A stretch of 64,000 nucleotides of DNA from Acinetobacter brisouii CIP 110357 (GTDB lineage Bacteria; Pseudomonadota; Gammaproteobacteria; Pseudomonadales; Moraxellaceae). The notes beneath the pieces were generated by a model. The model was not told where the DNA came from. It ran no database searches and saw only the letters and a list, made by a program, of their open reading frames with translations. The first letter of the stretch is position 1; every line of letters starts with the position of its first letter. Both the position numbers and the translations under genes were made by a program. This document shows, piece after piece, positions 10,326 through 18,164 of this stretch. The DNA lies in contig NZ_KI530762.1 of the NCBI RefSeq assembly GCF_000488275.1, positions 763,536-827,535 on the forward strand. Reading direction: 5' to 3'.

Positions 10326-11027
10326 ATGCCACAAACATTGAACCATCAAATATCAATTCTTATTATTGACGATGAACCGCAAATTCGTAGATTTTTAGAT
10401 ATCGCTTTGCGTGCGCAAGGTTATCAGGTACATGTTGCTGAAAATGGCTTGAAAGGCTTGGAAATTTTGGTGACACGATGTATTGGCTTATTGATCTTAG
10501 ATTTAGGTTTACCTGATATGGATGGGCTGGAAGTTTTGACTGAGTTGAGACAATGGTCAGATATTCCTGTGATTGTGTTATCAGCACGTCCTGATGAAAA
10601 TCAAAAAATTAAATTACTGGATGCAGGTGCTAATGACTATGTGACTAAACCCTTTAGTATTCAGGAATTATCTGCGCGAGTTAGGGTGATGTTTCGGACT
10701 AAGCCGCAACAGGCGGAACAGGCTTGCATTTTTGATGATGGAACATTATTCGTTGATGTGATAGAGCATGTCGTAAAATTGGCTGGGGAAGAAGTTGCTT
10801 TAAGTAAAAAAGAATTCCAGCTTTTAGCATTATTAATAAACCATCAAGGTAAAGTGGTTACACAAAAGCAAATTCTTACAGAATTGTGGGGAATTACCCA
10901 TGAAGAAGATACCCATTATCTACGCATCTTGGTGAAAAAACTGAGAACCAAAATTGGGGATTCTGCTGTTACACCAAAATATATTGTGACTATAGCAGGT
11001 ATAGGGTTGCGGTTTTCTACATCATGA
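10326..11027 (+). CDS. kdpE: Response regulator KdpE (OmpR family)
   Basis: 233 residues. The receiver domain has the acidic pair in IIDDEPQ, phospho-acceptor Asp59 in LILDLGLPD and the lysine of VTKPFS. The C-terminal winged helix (about 130-230) contains LSKKEFQLLALL and the recognition segment ending HYLRILVKKLRTKIGD. It activates kdp transcription when KdpD phosphorylates it; the repeats at 3178-3236 are candidate targets. It is the last gene of the operon. A second IS relic starts within about 10 bp of its stop codon. Confidence 0.97.
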   Translation: MPQTLNHQISILIIDDEPQIRRFLDIALRAQGYQVHVAENGLKGLEILVTRCIGLLILDLGLPDMDGLEVLTELRQWSDIPVIVLSARPDENQKIKLLDAGANDYVTKPFSIQELSARVRVMFRTKPQQAEQACIFDDGTLFVDVIEHVVKLAGEEVALSKKEFQLLALLINHQGKVVTQKQILTELWGITHEEDTHYLRILVKKLRTKIGDSAVTPKYIVTIAGIGLRFSTS

Positions 11028-11036
11028 TATTTTATA

Positions 11037-11248
11037 ACTTTGGCAAAGGCTCGAATAATCTGGTGCCGTCCAATTCAGACCACAGAGTCTAATCATGCTT
11101 TGAACAAAGCCCGTAACCATACGTAAAGAGAGTCTAAATAGAGATTTCATCATGAGGCAGCATTGAATGGCTGCATCGGAGTAGGTTTGATTTCATCTTT
11201 GTTTGCCTGTTGATTGTGCATACCATTGAGTATCAGGATTAAACCTGA
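11037..11248 (-). pseudogene. Second IS5-family transposase relic
   Basis: A minus-strand reading of 11248-11037 gives RFNPDTQWYAQS, a stop, then NQTYSDAAIQCC, LRMVTGFVQSM and APDYSSLCQ. These align with the relic at 2385-3105 (FDSKTQWYAQ, NQTYYDTAIQCC, LRMVTGFVQSL, APDYSTLCR). Only about 70 codons remain, with an internal stop and no recognisable IS ends. The orientation matches the first relic, so the two enclose kdpABCDE. Confidence 0.8.
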
Positions 11249-11281
11249 GGCAGTGATTTAGAACTTATCCAAATAAAAAAT

Positions 11282-11317
11282 TCAGTCTCAGAAGTTTATA
11301 TAAAATTCTGAGACTAT
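11282..11317 (-). terminator. Intrinsic terminator of the cupin gene
   Basis: Perfect 10-bp inverted repeat AGTCTCAGAA / TTCTGAGACT (11284-11293 and 11306-11315). In the minus direction it is followed by a run of Ts. It lies just after the cupin gene stop at 11324. Confidence 0.7.
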
Positions 11318-11323
11318 GCTGAT

Positions 11324-11986
11324 TTAGTCAATATTGGTGATATTTTTCATGGTCTTGAGGTAAAGCTTCACTTGAGTCTTTGCTGTTATTTGCCCATGAT
11401 TTGAATTTTTAGCCAATCGAATCCAGCTACCTGTTGGGAATACCTGATGATCAATGTTCAGTGTGCCATCTAAAATTAAGATTTCAGTGAATTGATCTGA
11501 TTCAATCTGCAAAAGGTCGTTCATAGGAATTTGGCGCAATTCTACTTTCTCATTTTCATTTTGAAAAAGGGGACAAATTCTTTGACCATTTTCAGTGTGC
11601 CAAGCTTCAATCAGATTTGTATTGACACGAATCGTTTGATCATCATCACTGCTCATTTGACGTAATTTGACGAAAATTACAGCGCCATCGTGACTGAAAG
11701 GTTGGTGAGATGTTCCATCGGGATTGCGTAAATACCATCCTGTCGGATAGTCATGACCTTTCTCGGAAAAAGTGCCATCTAGCACAAGGATTTCTTCGCC
11801 ATTTGGATGGTTATGAGGTGGAAAAATAGAAGATGGCGCATAACGAACAATACTTGTTGCTCTTGCTTTTTCTGCCCCAATTCGATCAAGCATGACTCGG
11901 TCAATGCCTTTTTGTGGCGAAGGAATCCATTCATATTGTTCAGGTGTCATCATGACTGATTGAGAGAAATCAGCGTTAATCAACAT
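11324..11986 (-). CDS. Cupin protein of the ChrR-like type
   Basis: 220 residues forming two cupin barrels, about 20-110 and 130-215. The first carries a metal-binding pattern, PHNHPNGEEILVLDG, followed by SHQPFSH. The second (EILILDGTLN to GSWIRLAKNSNHG) looks less complete for metal binding. This matches the cupin part of ChrR anti-sigma proteins, but the N-terminal zinc-binding anti-sigma domain is absent and no ECF sigma gene is adjacent. A regulatory role is therefore doubtful; an isomerase- or dioxygenase-like or stress-sensing role is possible. It is a single gene with its own terminator. Confidence 0.8.
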   Translation of the reverse strand: MLINADFSQSVMMTPEQYEWIPSPQKGIDRVMLDRIGAEKARATSIVRYAPSSIFPPHNHPNGEEILVLDGTFSEKGHDYPTGWYLRNPDGTSHQPFSHDGAVIFVKLRQMSSDDDQTIRVNTNLIEAWHTENGQRICPLFQNENEKVELRQIPMNDLLQIESDQFTEILILDGTLNIDHQVFPTGSWIRLAKNSNHGQITAKTQVKLYLKTMKNITNID

Positions 11987-12362
11987 AACTATTCCTTTTT
12001 AATTGCTGTGCTCTATATGCCTTGACATTGAAAGTGATGCGTTGCGTGGTTTAAAGCTAGCATACTTTTTGCGTTAAAGTGACTAGGTGGGCTGATTCAA
12101 TAGAACGTCGATTTTAGTTGCTGAAAAAGACATGGATAAAATGTACAAATCCTTTGTCCAAGCGTTATAGGATATGCATAAATAAAGTTCAAAATTTTAT
12201 AGATATGCTAACCGAATGGTTGGTTATGTACTGGTATTTTGCTGTTATAAAAATAGAAATGAAAAAGCAATCATGCTAACAAACCAAATTATCATGGATG
12301 AACATAGCCTAACGCCCATAGGAACGCTATCATGACGTTATCTTAAATTGTGGTGATCATGC
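11987..12362. other. Divergent intergenic region, cupin gene and pdxB
   Basis: This stretch separates the minus-strand cupin gene from plus-strand pdxB and should carry both promoters. I found no ORF, RNA gene or convincing operator in it. Confidence 0.5.
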
Positions 12363-13430
12363 ATGAACATTGTTGCAGATGAAAATCTGGCATTTACAGA
12401 CTATTTCTTTGCCGATTTGGCAGATATTCAGCATCATGCAGGGCGAACCCTGACACAGCAAGATCTTATAAAAACTCAAGCACTGCTTGTACGTTCCGTA
12501 ACTCAAGTCAACGCTGCATTACTTCAGGGCACGCCTGTAGAATTTGTAGCGAGTGCCACCATTGGTACAGACCATCTCGATATTTCTTATTTAGAACAAC
12601 ACGGTATTACGTGGGCAAATGCTGCAGGCTGCAATGCACAGGCGGTCGCTGAATACGTGATTACGGCACTGTTAAAACTTAAACCTGAACTGATTGATGC
12701 CGCAGACAGTTTTTGTTTAGGAATCGTTGGATTGGGTAATGTCGGCACGCGTCTGGCAGCCATGGCAAAATTGTTGGGCTGGAAAGTCTTGGGCTGTGAT
12801 CCATTGGTACAACATGATCAGATTGAACAGGTTGATTTAAATACATTGCTGCAACATGCAAATGCAGTTTCTTTGCATGTGCCGATGGTAAAAACAGGGC
12901 AACATCCAACTTATAACCTCATTAATGCTGAGCGCTTGGCACAATTGTCACCTGACACGATTTTAATCAACAGCTCTCGCGGTGCAGTGATTGCCGAACA
13001 AGATCTTATGGCGGATATTCGCCAAACACAGCGTAAAGTGGTGCTGGATGTGTTTGAGCATGAGCCGATGATTTCACAAGAACTACTCGACTTGGTGACT
13101 TTGGTTACGCCGCATATCGCAGGTTATAGCCTTGAAGGTAAGGCACGTGGCACACAGATGATCTACGAGGCATTTTGTAAAAAATATCAGCTGGCAATCA
13201 ACAAAGATTTTCGTACTCAGTTGCCTGTTTGTGAACAATTTTTTCAGGGGCAGGACTTAAAACAAGCCTTGGTGCAGCATCTCTCAAAAATTTATGATAT
13301 TGCACAAGATGATACAAATTTACGTGCCTGTGTGGTTGATGGCTGGGTGCATCAACCTGCGTTTGATGCTTTACGTAAAAATTATCCGTTGCGCCGTGAA
13401 TGGGCAGCACATGGAGGACCACAGGCATGA
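12363..13430 (+). CDS. pdxB: Erythronate-4-phosphate dehydrogenase
   Basis: 355 residues of the D-isomer 2-hydroxyacid dehydrogenase family. It oxidises 4-phosphoerythronate in the DXP-dependent pyridoxal phosphate pathway. The NAD-binding Rossmann motif GIVGLGNVGTRLA lies near residue 120. Catalytic-site segments INSSRGAVI and LDVFEHEP, and the catalytic histidine region TPHIAGYS near 258, are all present. The PdxB-specific C-terminal dimerisation region follows. Its stop codon overlaps the preferred start of epmA (ATGA), so the two genes are probably translationally coupled. Confidence 0.95.
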   Translation: MNIVADENLAFTDYFFADLADIQHHAGRTLTQQDLIKTQALLVRSVTQVNAALLQGTPVEFVASATIGTDHLDISYLEQHGITWANAAGCNAQAVAEYVITALLKLKPELIDAADSFCLGIVGLGNVGTRLAAMAKLLGWKVLGCDPLVQHDQIEQVDLNTLLQHANAVSLHVPMVKTGQHPTYNLINAERLAQLSPDTILINSSRGAVIAEQDLMADIRQTQRKVVLDVFEHEPMISQELLDLVTLVTPHIAGYSLEGKARGTQMIYEAFCKKYQLAINKDFRTQLPVCEQFFQGQDLKQALVQHLSKIYDIAQDDTNLRACVVDGWVHQPAFDALRKNYPLRREWAAHGGPQA

Positions 13431-14401
13431 GTCAAAATTTTCAACCGACCTGTGATGTTCAAGCCCTCAAAGCCCGCGCCAAAATGTATCAACGCATTCG
13501 CCAGTTTTTTGCTGAGCGGGATGTATTGGAAGTTGAAACGCCTGTGTTATCACAAGCGGCTGTGACCGATGTGCATTTGGCTTCGGTGCCTGCACTACAT
13601 CATGTCAATGGTCAGCAGCACACCCATTATTTACAGACTTCGCCTGAATTTGCCATGAAGCGGTTGCTAGCAAGCGGCAGCGGTGCGATTTTTCAGATCT
13701 GTAAAGTCTTTCGAGATGACGAACATGGGCGCAAGCACAATAGTGAATTTACCATGTTGGAATGGTATCGTCCTGCATTTAGCCTGACTGATTTAATGCA
13801 TGAAACGGCAGCTCTATTGAATACGTGTTTAGCGGAACGTTTTTCTGACTTACGTCCGATAGTGCTGAGCTACAAGCATGCCTTTCAGGATCGTCTAGAT
13901 ATCAATCCCTTACAAGCCACATTACAACAGCTTAAAGACACCGCACGTCGTGTCGGGCTAAATCTGGATTTGGGTGATGATCGACTTGCCTATATGGACT
14001 TACTGTTTTCCCATATGGTCGAGCCGAGTTTAGGTTTTGATACGCCCGTTTTTTTAACTGACTTTCCACCTGAAATGGCATCACTGGCGAAAGTCAAAAC
14101 CGATGATGATGGTGAGCAGGTTGCTGCACGTTTTGAGGTCTATATTGAAGGTCTGGAACTGGCAAATGCTTATGATGAACTGGTCGATGCCGAGGTGTTG
14201 CGTCAGCGTTTCATGGCAGACAATGCTGAACGTGCAGCGCAGGGGTTAACAGTCATGCCGATTGATGAACATCTGCTAGCTGCGTTACCGCACATGCCCG
14301 AATGTTCGGGCATTGCATTGGGAATCGACCGTTTATTGATGATTGCTCAAAATAAATTGAAGCTTGAGCAGGTAATTACATTTCCTGCCGAGATTGCTTA
14401 A
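13427..14401 (+). CDS. epmA: EF-P--(R)-beta-lysine ligase
   Basis: 324 residues resembling a class II lysyl-tRNA synthetase catalytic core without the anticodon-binding domain. That defines EpmA (PoxA/GenX), which attaches beta-lysine to elongation factor P. Class II motifs are visible: FRDDEHGRKHNSEFTMLEWYR (motif 2) and GIALGIDRLLM (motif 3). The start at 13427 follows GGAGG by a normal distance and overlaps the pdxB stop by four bases. An upstream ATG at 13400 is possible but less likely. The efp and epmB genes are not in this window. Confidence 0.94.
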   Translation: MSQNFQPTCDVQALKARAKMYQRIRQFFAERDVLEVETPVLSQAAVTDVHLASVPALHHVNGQQHTHYLQTSPEFAMKRLLASGSGAIFQICKVFRDDEHGRKHNSEFTMLEWYRPAFSLTDLMHETAALLNTCLAERFSDLRPIVLSYKHAFQDRLDINPLQATLQQLKDTARRVGLNLDLGDDRLAYMDLLFSHMVEPSLGFDTPVFLTDFPPEMASLAKVKTDDDGEQVAARFEVYIEGLELANAYDELVDAEVLRQRFMADNAERAAQGLTVMPIDEHLLAALPHMPECSGIALGIDRLLMIAQNKLKLEQVITFPAEIA

Positions 14402-14410
14402 GCGAGCAAA

Positions 14411-14437
14411 CAACAGCCATCAAAAAGATGGCTGTTG
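14411..14437. terminator. Bidirectional terminator between convergent epmA and cca
   Basis: 11-bp perfect stem CAACAGCCATC / GATGGCTGTTG with a five-A loop, flanked by A- and T-rich sequence. It overlaps the last codons and stop of cca, so part of the hairpin is coding. Confidence 0.7.
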
Positions 14438-15664
14438 TTGTTTCATATGTTCATGTTTTAACTGTGCCAATGCATCTATACGACGTTGAATCAGCATTTC
14501 ACCAATATCTGCACCTGTAATGTGAGCAGGTAAATCTTGCGCTTTAATATTACGCACACATTCAATTGCTGCATGTAGGTAGTCTGCTTGTGGGTAAGGA
14601 CGCAGTTCTAAACCCAAACGTCCACGCGCATCACATTCACATGCCTGTATAAATGCTTCAACGCGCTCAGGGCGACGTAAAACATCAAGCCGTTGTAGTA
14701 AACGCCATAGTGTTCCTGGTTTTAAGGTAAATGCCTGATGGCATTTTAAGTGTTCTTTACAAACCACAATTGCCAACTGCTTGATACTGGCAGGCACTTT
14801 GAGTCGGTCACATAGTTCGGTGACAGGCTCAACTCCGCGTTGTTCATGCAAGATATGGCGCGGTAAAACATCTTCAGGTGTTAATGCTTTACCCAAATCA
14901 TGTACCAGTACTGCAAAACGAACATCTAGGCTATAGTTGGCTTGGCAGGCTTGTTGCAAAGACATTAGTGTATGAATACCACAGTCGATTTCTGGATGGT
15001 ATTCAGCACGTTGTGGAATGCCAAACAAGGCATCAATTTCAGGGAACAGAATTTTTAATGCACCACAATCCCGCAATACCTGAAAATATACATCTGCATG
15101 TTTTTCCATTAACGCACGCGAGGTTTCTTTCCAGACTCGTTCTTCAGTCAAGCAACTTAACTCGCCAGACTTGGCTAAATGCGTCATCAGTGCCAAAGTT
15201 TCATCGGCAATTTTAAAACCATATTCGGTATAGCGTGCAGCAAAACGTGCTACGCGAAGCACACGCAGCGGGTCTTCGCTAAAAGCATCAGAAACATGAC
15301 GTAGTACTTTATTTTCAAGATCTTGCTGACCACCATAAGGGTCATAGATGTTGCCTTGAATATCTTGTGCAATGGCATTGATGGTCAGGTCGCGACGAAT
15401 TAAATCCTCTTCGAGGTTAATCTCTGGTGAAGTGAAAAATTCAAACCCATGATAACCATGTCCTTGCTTACGCTCAGTACGAGCCAGTGCATATTCATCT
15501 TTGGTGTCAGGATGCAAGAAAACAGGGAAGTCCTTTCCAACTGGTTGGAAGCCTTGTGCGATGAGTTGTTCGGGTGTCGCACCCACCACTACATAATCTT
15601 TCTCGTGATAGGGGTGCCCAAGTAACTGATCTCGGACAGCACCACCTACTAAATAAATTTGCAT
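14420..15664 (-). CDS. cca: Multifunctional CCA tRNA nucleotidyltransferase
   Basis: 414 residues. It adds or repairs the 3' CCA end of tRNAs. The nucleotidyltransferase head has LVGGAVRDQLLG at the start and EKDYVVVG as the metal-binding DxD-like site. RRDLTINAIA follows near 110 and the HD domain has VHDLGKAL near 245, giving the phosphohydrolase activity of the gammaproteobacterial form. The start at 15664 is preferred because AGAGG lies 7 nt before it and the protein then begins MQIYLVGG. An upstream ATG at 15697 would add 11 unlikely residues. The ribosome binding site lies inside the maeB terminator stem. Confidence 0.95.
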   Translation of the reverse strand: MQIYLVGGAVRDQLLGHPYHEKDYVVVGATPEQLIAQGFQPVGKDFPVFLHPDTKDEYALARTERKQGHGYHGFEFFTSPEINLEEDLIRRDLTINAIAQDIQGNIYDPYGGQQDLENKVLRHVSDAFSEDPLRVLRVARFAARYTEYGFKIADETLALMTHLAKSGELSCLTEERVWKETSRALMEKHADVYFQVLRDCGALKILFPEIDALFGIPQRAEYHPEIDCGIHTLMSLQQACQANYSLDVRFAVLVHDLGKALTPEDVLPRHILHEQRGVEPVTELCDRLKVPASIKQLAIVVCKEHLKCHQAFTLKPGTLWRLLQRLDVLRRPERVEAFIQACECDARGRLGLELRPYPQADYLHAAIECVRNIKAQDLPAHITGADIGEMLIQRRIDALAQLKHEHMKQQQPSF

Positions 15665-15665
15665 G

Positions 15666-15711
15666 AAAAAACCTCTATTCTTAAAGCAATCATGCAACAG
15701 AATAGAGGTTT
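15666..15711 (-). terminator. maeB terminator hairpin that also contains the cca ribosome binding site
   Basis: 13-bp perfect stem (15699-15711 with 15669-15681) and a 17-nt loop. In the minus direction it is followed by six Ts and then, one base later, by the cca ATG. The 3' arm carries the AGAGG that serves as the cca Shine-Dalgarno sequence. Confidence 0.8.
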
Positions 15712-15744
15712 GTACAAGTCTAAGCTTTGGGCTTAAACCCGTGT

Positions 15745-18018
15745 TTAAGCGTGTTGATCTTGCTGAATTTCAGCGACAGTTAACGCAGTCATGTTCACCA
15801 AACGACGAGTCGTTGTTGTTGGTGTTAAAATGTGAACTGGTTTTGCAGCGCCAAGCAAGATTGGACCAATCGTTACATTATTACCTGAAGTAGATTTCAA
15901 CAGGTTAAATGAAATATTGGCTGCATCTAGGTTTGGCATAATCAACAAGTTTGCAGAACCCTTGAAGCTTGAGTTCGGGAATGCAAAATGACGAATGTTT
16001 TCATCAAGTGCCGCATCACCATGCATTTCACCTTCAACTGCAAGGTCTGGTGCTTGTTCAGCAAGTAAGCGATACACTTCACGCATTTTTTGCGCGCTTG
16101 GATCATCTTGGTTGCTACCAAAGCTTGAGTGTGAAAGTAACGCAATACGCGGTTCAATACCGAAACGACGAACTTCAGCAGCAGCCAAAATTGTCATGTC
16201 AGCCAACTGTTCAGCTGTTGGGTTGGTATTGACATAGGTATCAGCAATAAACAGGTTACGATCTTCGAGCATTAATGCATTCAGCGTAAAGAAGTTGTTC
16301 ATGCCTTCTTTTAAGCCAATTACATTGCGCACGAAGTCCAAGTGAATGTCATAGCTACTATACGTACCACAGAGCATACCGTCTGCTTGGCCAAATTTCA
16401 CCAGCATGGCTGCGATAAGTGTTGAGCGACGACGTGCTTCACGTTGAGCATACTCAATCGTTACGCCTTTACGTTGCATGCTATTGTAATAGTCTTTCCA
16501 GAACTCTTCGTATAATGGATTTTGTTCTTGATCAACGATTTCGATGTTTTCACCGTTTTCCAGACGCAAGCCCAACTGTTGAATGTTCGCTTCAATAACT
16601 TTGGTTCGACCAACCAAAATCGGGAATGCCAAACCTTCATCTACGACCACTTGTACTGCACGTAATACGCGAAGATCTTCACCTTCAGCATAAGCAATAC
16701 GTTTTGGTGCACTTTTCGCTTGTGCAAAAATTGGTTTCATCACAAATGCCGAGTTATAAACAAACTCAGACAAGTGTTGACGGTAAATCGCAAAATCTTC
16801 GATTGGACGGGTAGCAACACCAGAGTCCATTGCTGCTTGCGCAACTGCAGGAGCAATTTCTAAAATCAGGCGTTGATCAAGTGGACGAGGAATCAGGTAG
16901 TCACGACCAAAAGCTGCTGATTTTTCACCATAAGTTGATGCATCGGCTTCAACGTGTGCCATACGTGCAATCGCATGTACACAGGCAATTTTCATTTCTT
17001 CATTAATGGTGGTTGCACCAACGTCAAGCGCACCACGGAAGATATACGGGAAACAAAGTGCATTATTGACTTGGTTTGGATAGTCAGAACGGCCTGTTGC
17101 CATAATGACATCTGGACGCGCCTCATGAGCATGTTCAGGTAAGATTTCTGGATCTGGGTTTGCCAAAGCAAAAATAATCGGGTTTGGAGCCATCTTCTTC
17201 ACCATATCTTTGGTGAGAATACCTGCTGCAGAAAGGCCAAGGAACATGTCTGCACCTTCCATGACTTCATGTAACTGAGTCTGTGGAATGTCTTGTACAT
17301 AATGTTTTTTAGAGTCGTCTAGACCTTCACGTGACGTGGTGAGCAGACCACGAGAATCGGCAACTGTAATGTTTTCTTTACGTGCGCCTAATGCACAAAG
17401 TAAATTTAAGCAAGACAGTGCGGCAGCACCTGCACCTGAGGCAATAATCTTGATTTCTTCAATTTTCTTGCCTGTTAATTTCAATGCATTGAGTAATGCT
17501 GAACCAACAATAATACTGGTACCGTGCTGATCGTCATGGAACACAGGAATGTTCATGCGTTCACGCAATTTTTTCTCAATGTAGAAACATTCTGGTGCCT
17601 TGATGTCTTCGAGATTAATCCCGCCGAATGTTGGTTCAAGTGCTGCTACGATATCGACAATTTTATCTGGATCGTTTTCGGCAATTTCGATGTCAAAAAC
17701 ATCTACACCAGCAAATTTCTTAAACAGGACACCTTTACCTTCCATCACAGGTTTTGAAGCAAGTGGGCCAATATTACCTAGACCAAGAACGGCAGTACCG
17801 TTACTGACCACGGCAACGAGGTTACCACGTGCTGTATATTTTGCTGCTGTTGAAGGGTCACGCGCGATTTCTAAACATGGCGCCGCAACGCCAGGTGAGT
17901 AAGCAAGGGCTAAGTCGCGTTGGTTAACCAGTTGTTTGCTTGGCGTAACACTGATTTTACCTGGGCGTGGAAATTCATGATAATTTAAAGCTTGCTGTTT
18001 TAGTGTTTGGTCGTCCAT
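15745..18018 (-). CDS. maeB: NADP-dependent malic enzyme with C-terminal phosphotransacetylase-like domain
   Basis: 757 residues, the MaeB fusion length. Residues 1 to about 430 form the malic enzyme, which decarboxylates malate to pyruvate with NADP+. Visible parts are [22 protein letters not shown] FHDDQHGTS, and the Rossmann segment [10 protein letters not shown]. The remainder resembles phosphotransacetylase ([30 protein letters not shown]), which in this family is regulatory. An ATG two codons upstream (18024) is an equal alternative start. The gene ends in the hairpin shared with cca. Confidence 0.95.
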   Translation of the reverse strand: MDDQTLKQQALNYHEFPRPGKISVTPSKQLVNQRDLALAYSPGVAAPCLEIARDPSTAAKYTARGNLVAVVSNGTAVLGLGNIGPLASKPVMEGKGVLFKKFAGVDVFDIEIAENDPDKIVDIVAALEPTFGGINLEDIKAPECFYIEKKLRERMNIPVFHDDQHGTSIIVGSALLNALKLTGKKIEEIKIIASGAGAAALSCLNLLCALGARKENITVADSRGLLTTSREGLDDSKKHYVQDIPQTQLHEVMEGADMFLGLSAAGILTKDMVKKMAPNPIIFALANPDPEILPEHAHEARPDVIMATGRSDYPNQVNNALCFPYIFRGALDVGATTINEEMKIACVHAIARMAHVEADASTYGEKSAAFGRDYLIPRPLDQRLILEIAPAVAQAAMDSGVATRPIEDFAIYRQHLSEFVYNSAFVMKPIFAQAKSAPKRIAYAEGEDLRVLRAVQVVVDEGLAFPILVGRTKVIEANIQQLGLRLENGENIEIVDQEQNPLYEEFWKDYYNSMQRKGVTIEYAQREARRRSTLIAAMLVKFGQADGMLCGTYSSYDIHLDFVRNVIGLKEGMNNFFTLNALMLEDRNLFIADTYVNTNPTAEQLADMTILAAAEVRRFGIEPRIALLSHSSFGSNQDDPSAQKMREVYRLLAEQAPDLAVEGEMHGDAALDENIRHFAFPNSSFKGSANLLIMPNLDAANISFNLLKSTSGNNVTIGPILLGAAKPVHILTPTTTTRRLVNMTALTVAEIQQDQHA

Positions 18019-18164
18019 TTGCATCTCATTTACAACAGTTAATCCAGTAACTTAACGGTCCTGGCACAAAAAAAATCTAATCGACTATATCACTTGTTTT
18101 TGTTTTCGCACAGTTACAAGCAGTGAAAAATTCCTATGTTAATTATGTTCACTATAAATTTTAG

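Noticed and set aside
15969..16237. Overlapping open frames antisense to maeB
   Set aside because: They lie entirely within the well supported maeB coding frame, have no ribosome binding site or family resemblance, and are shadows of its codon bias.
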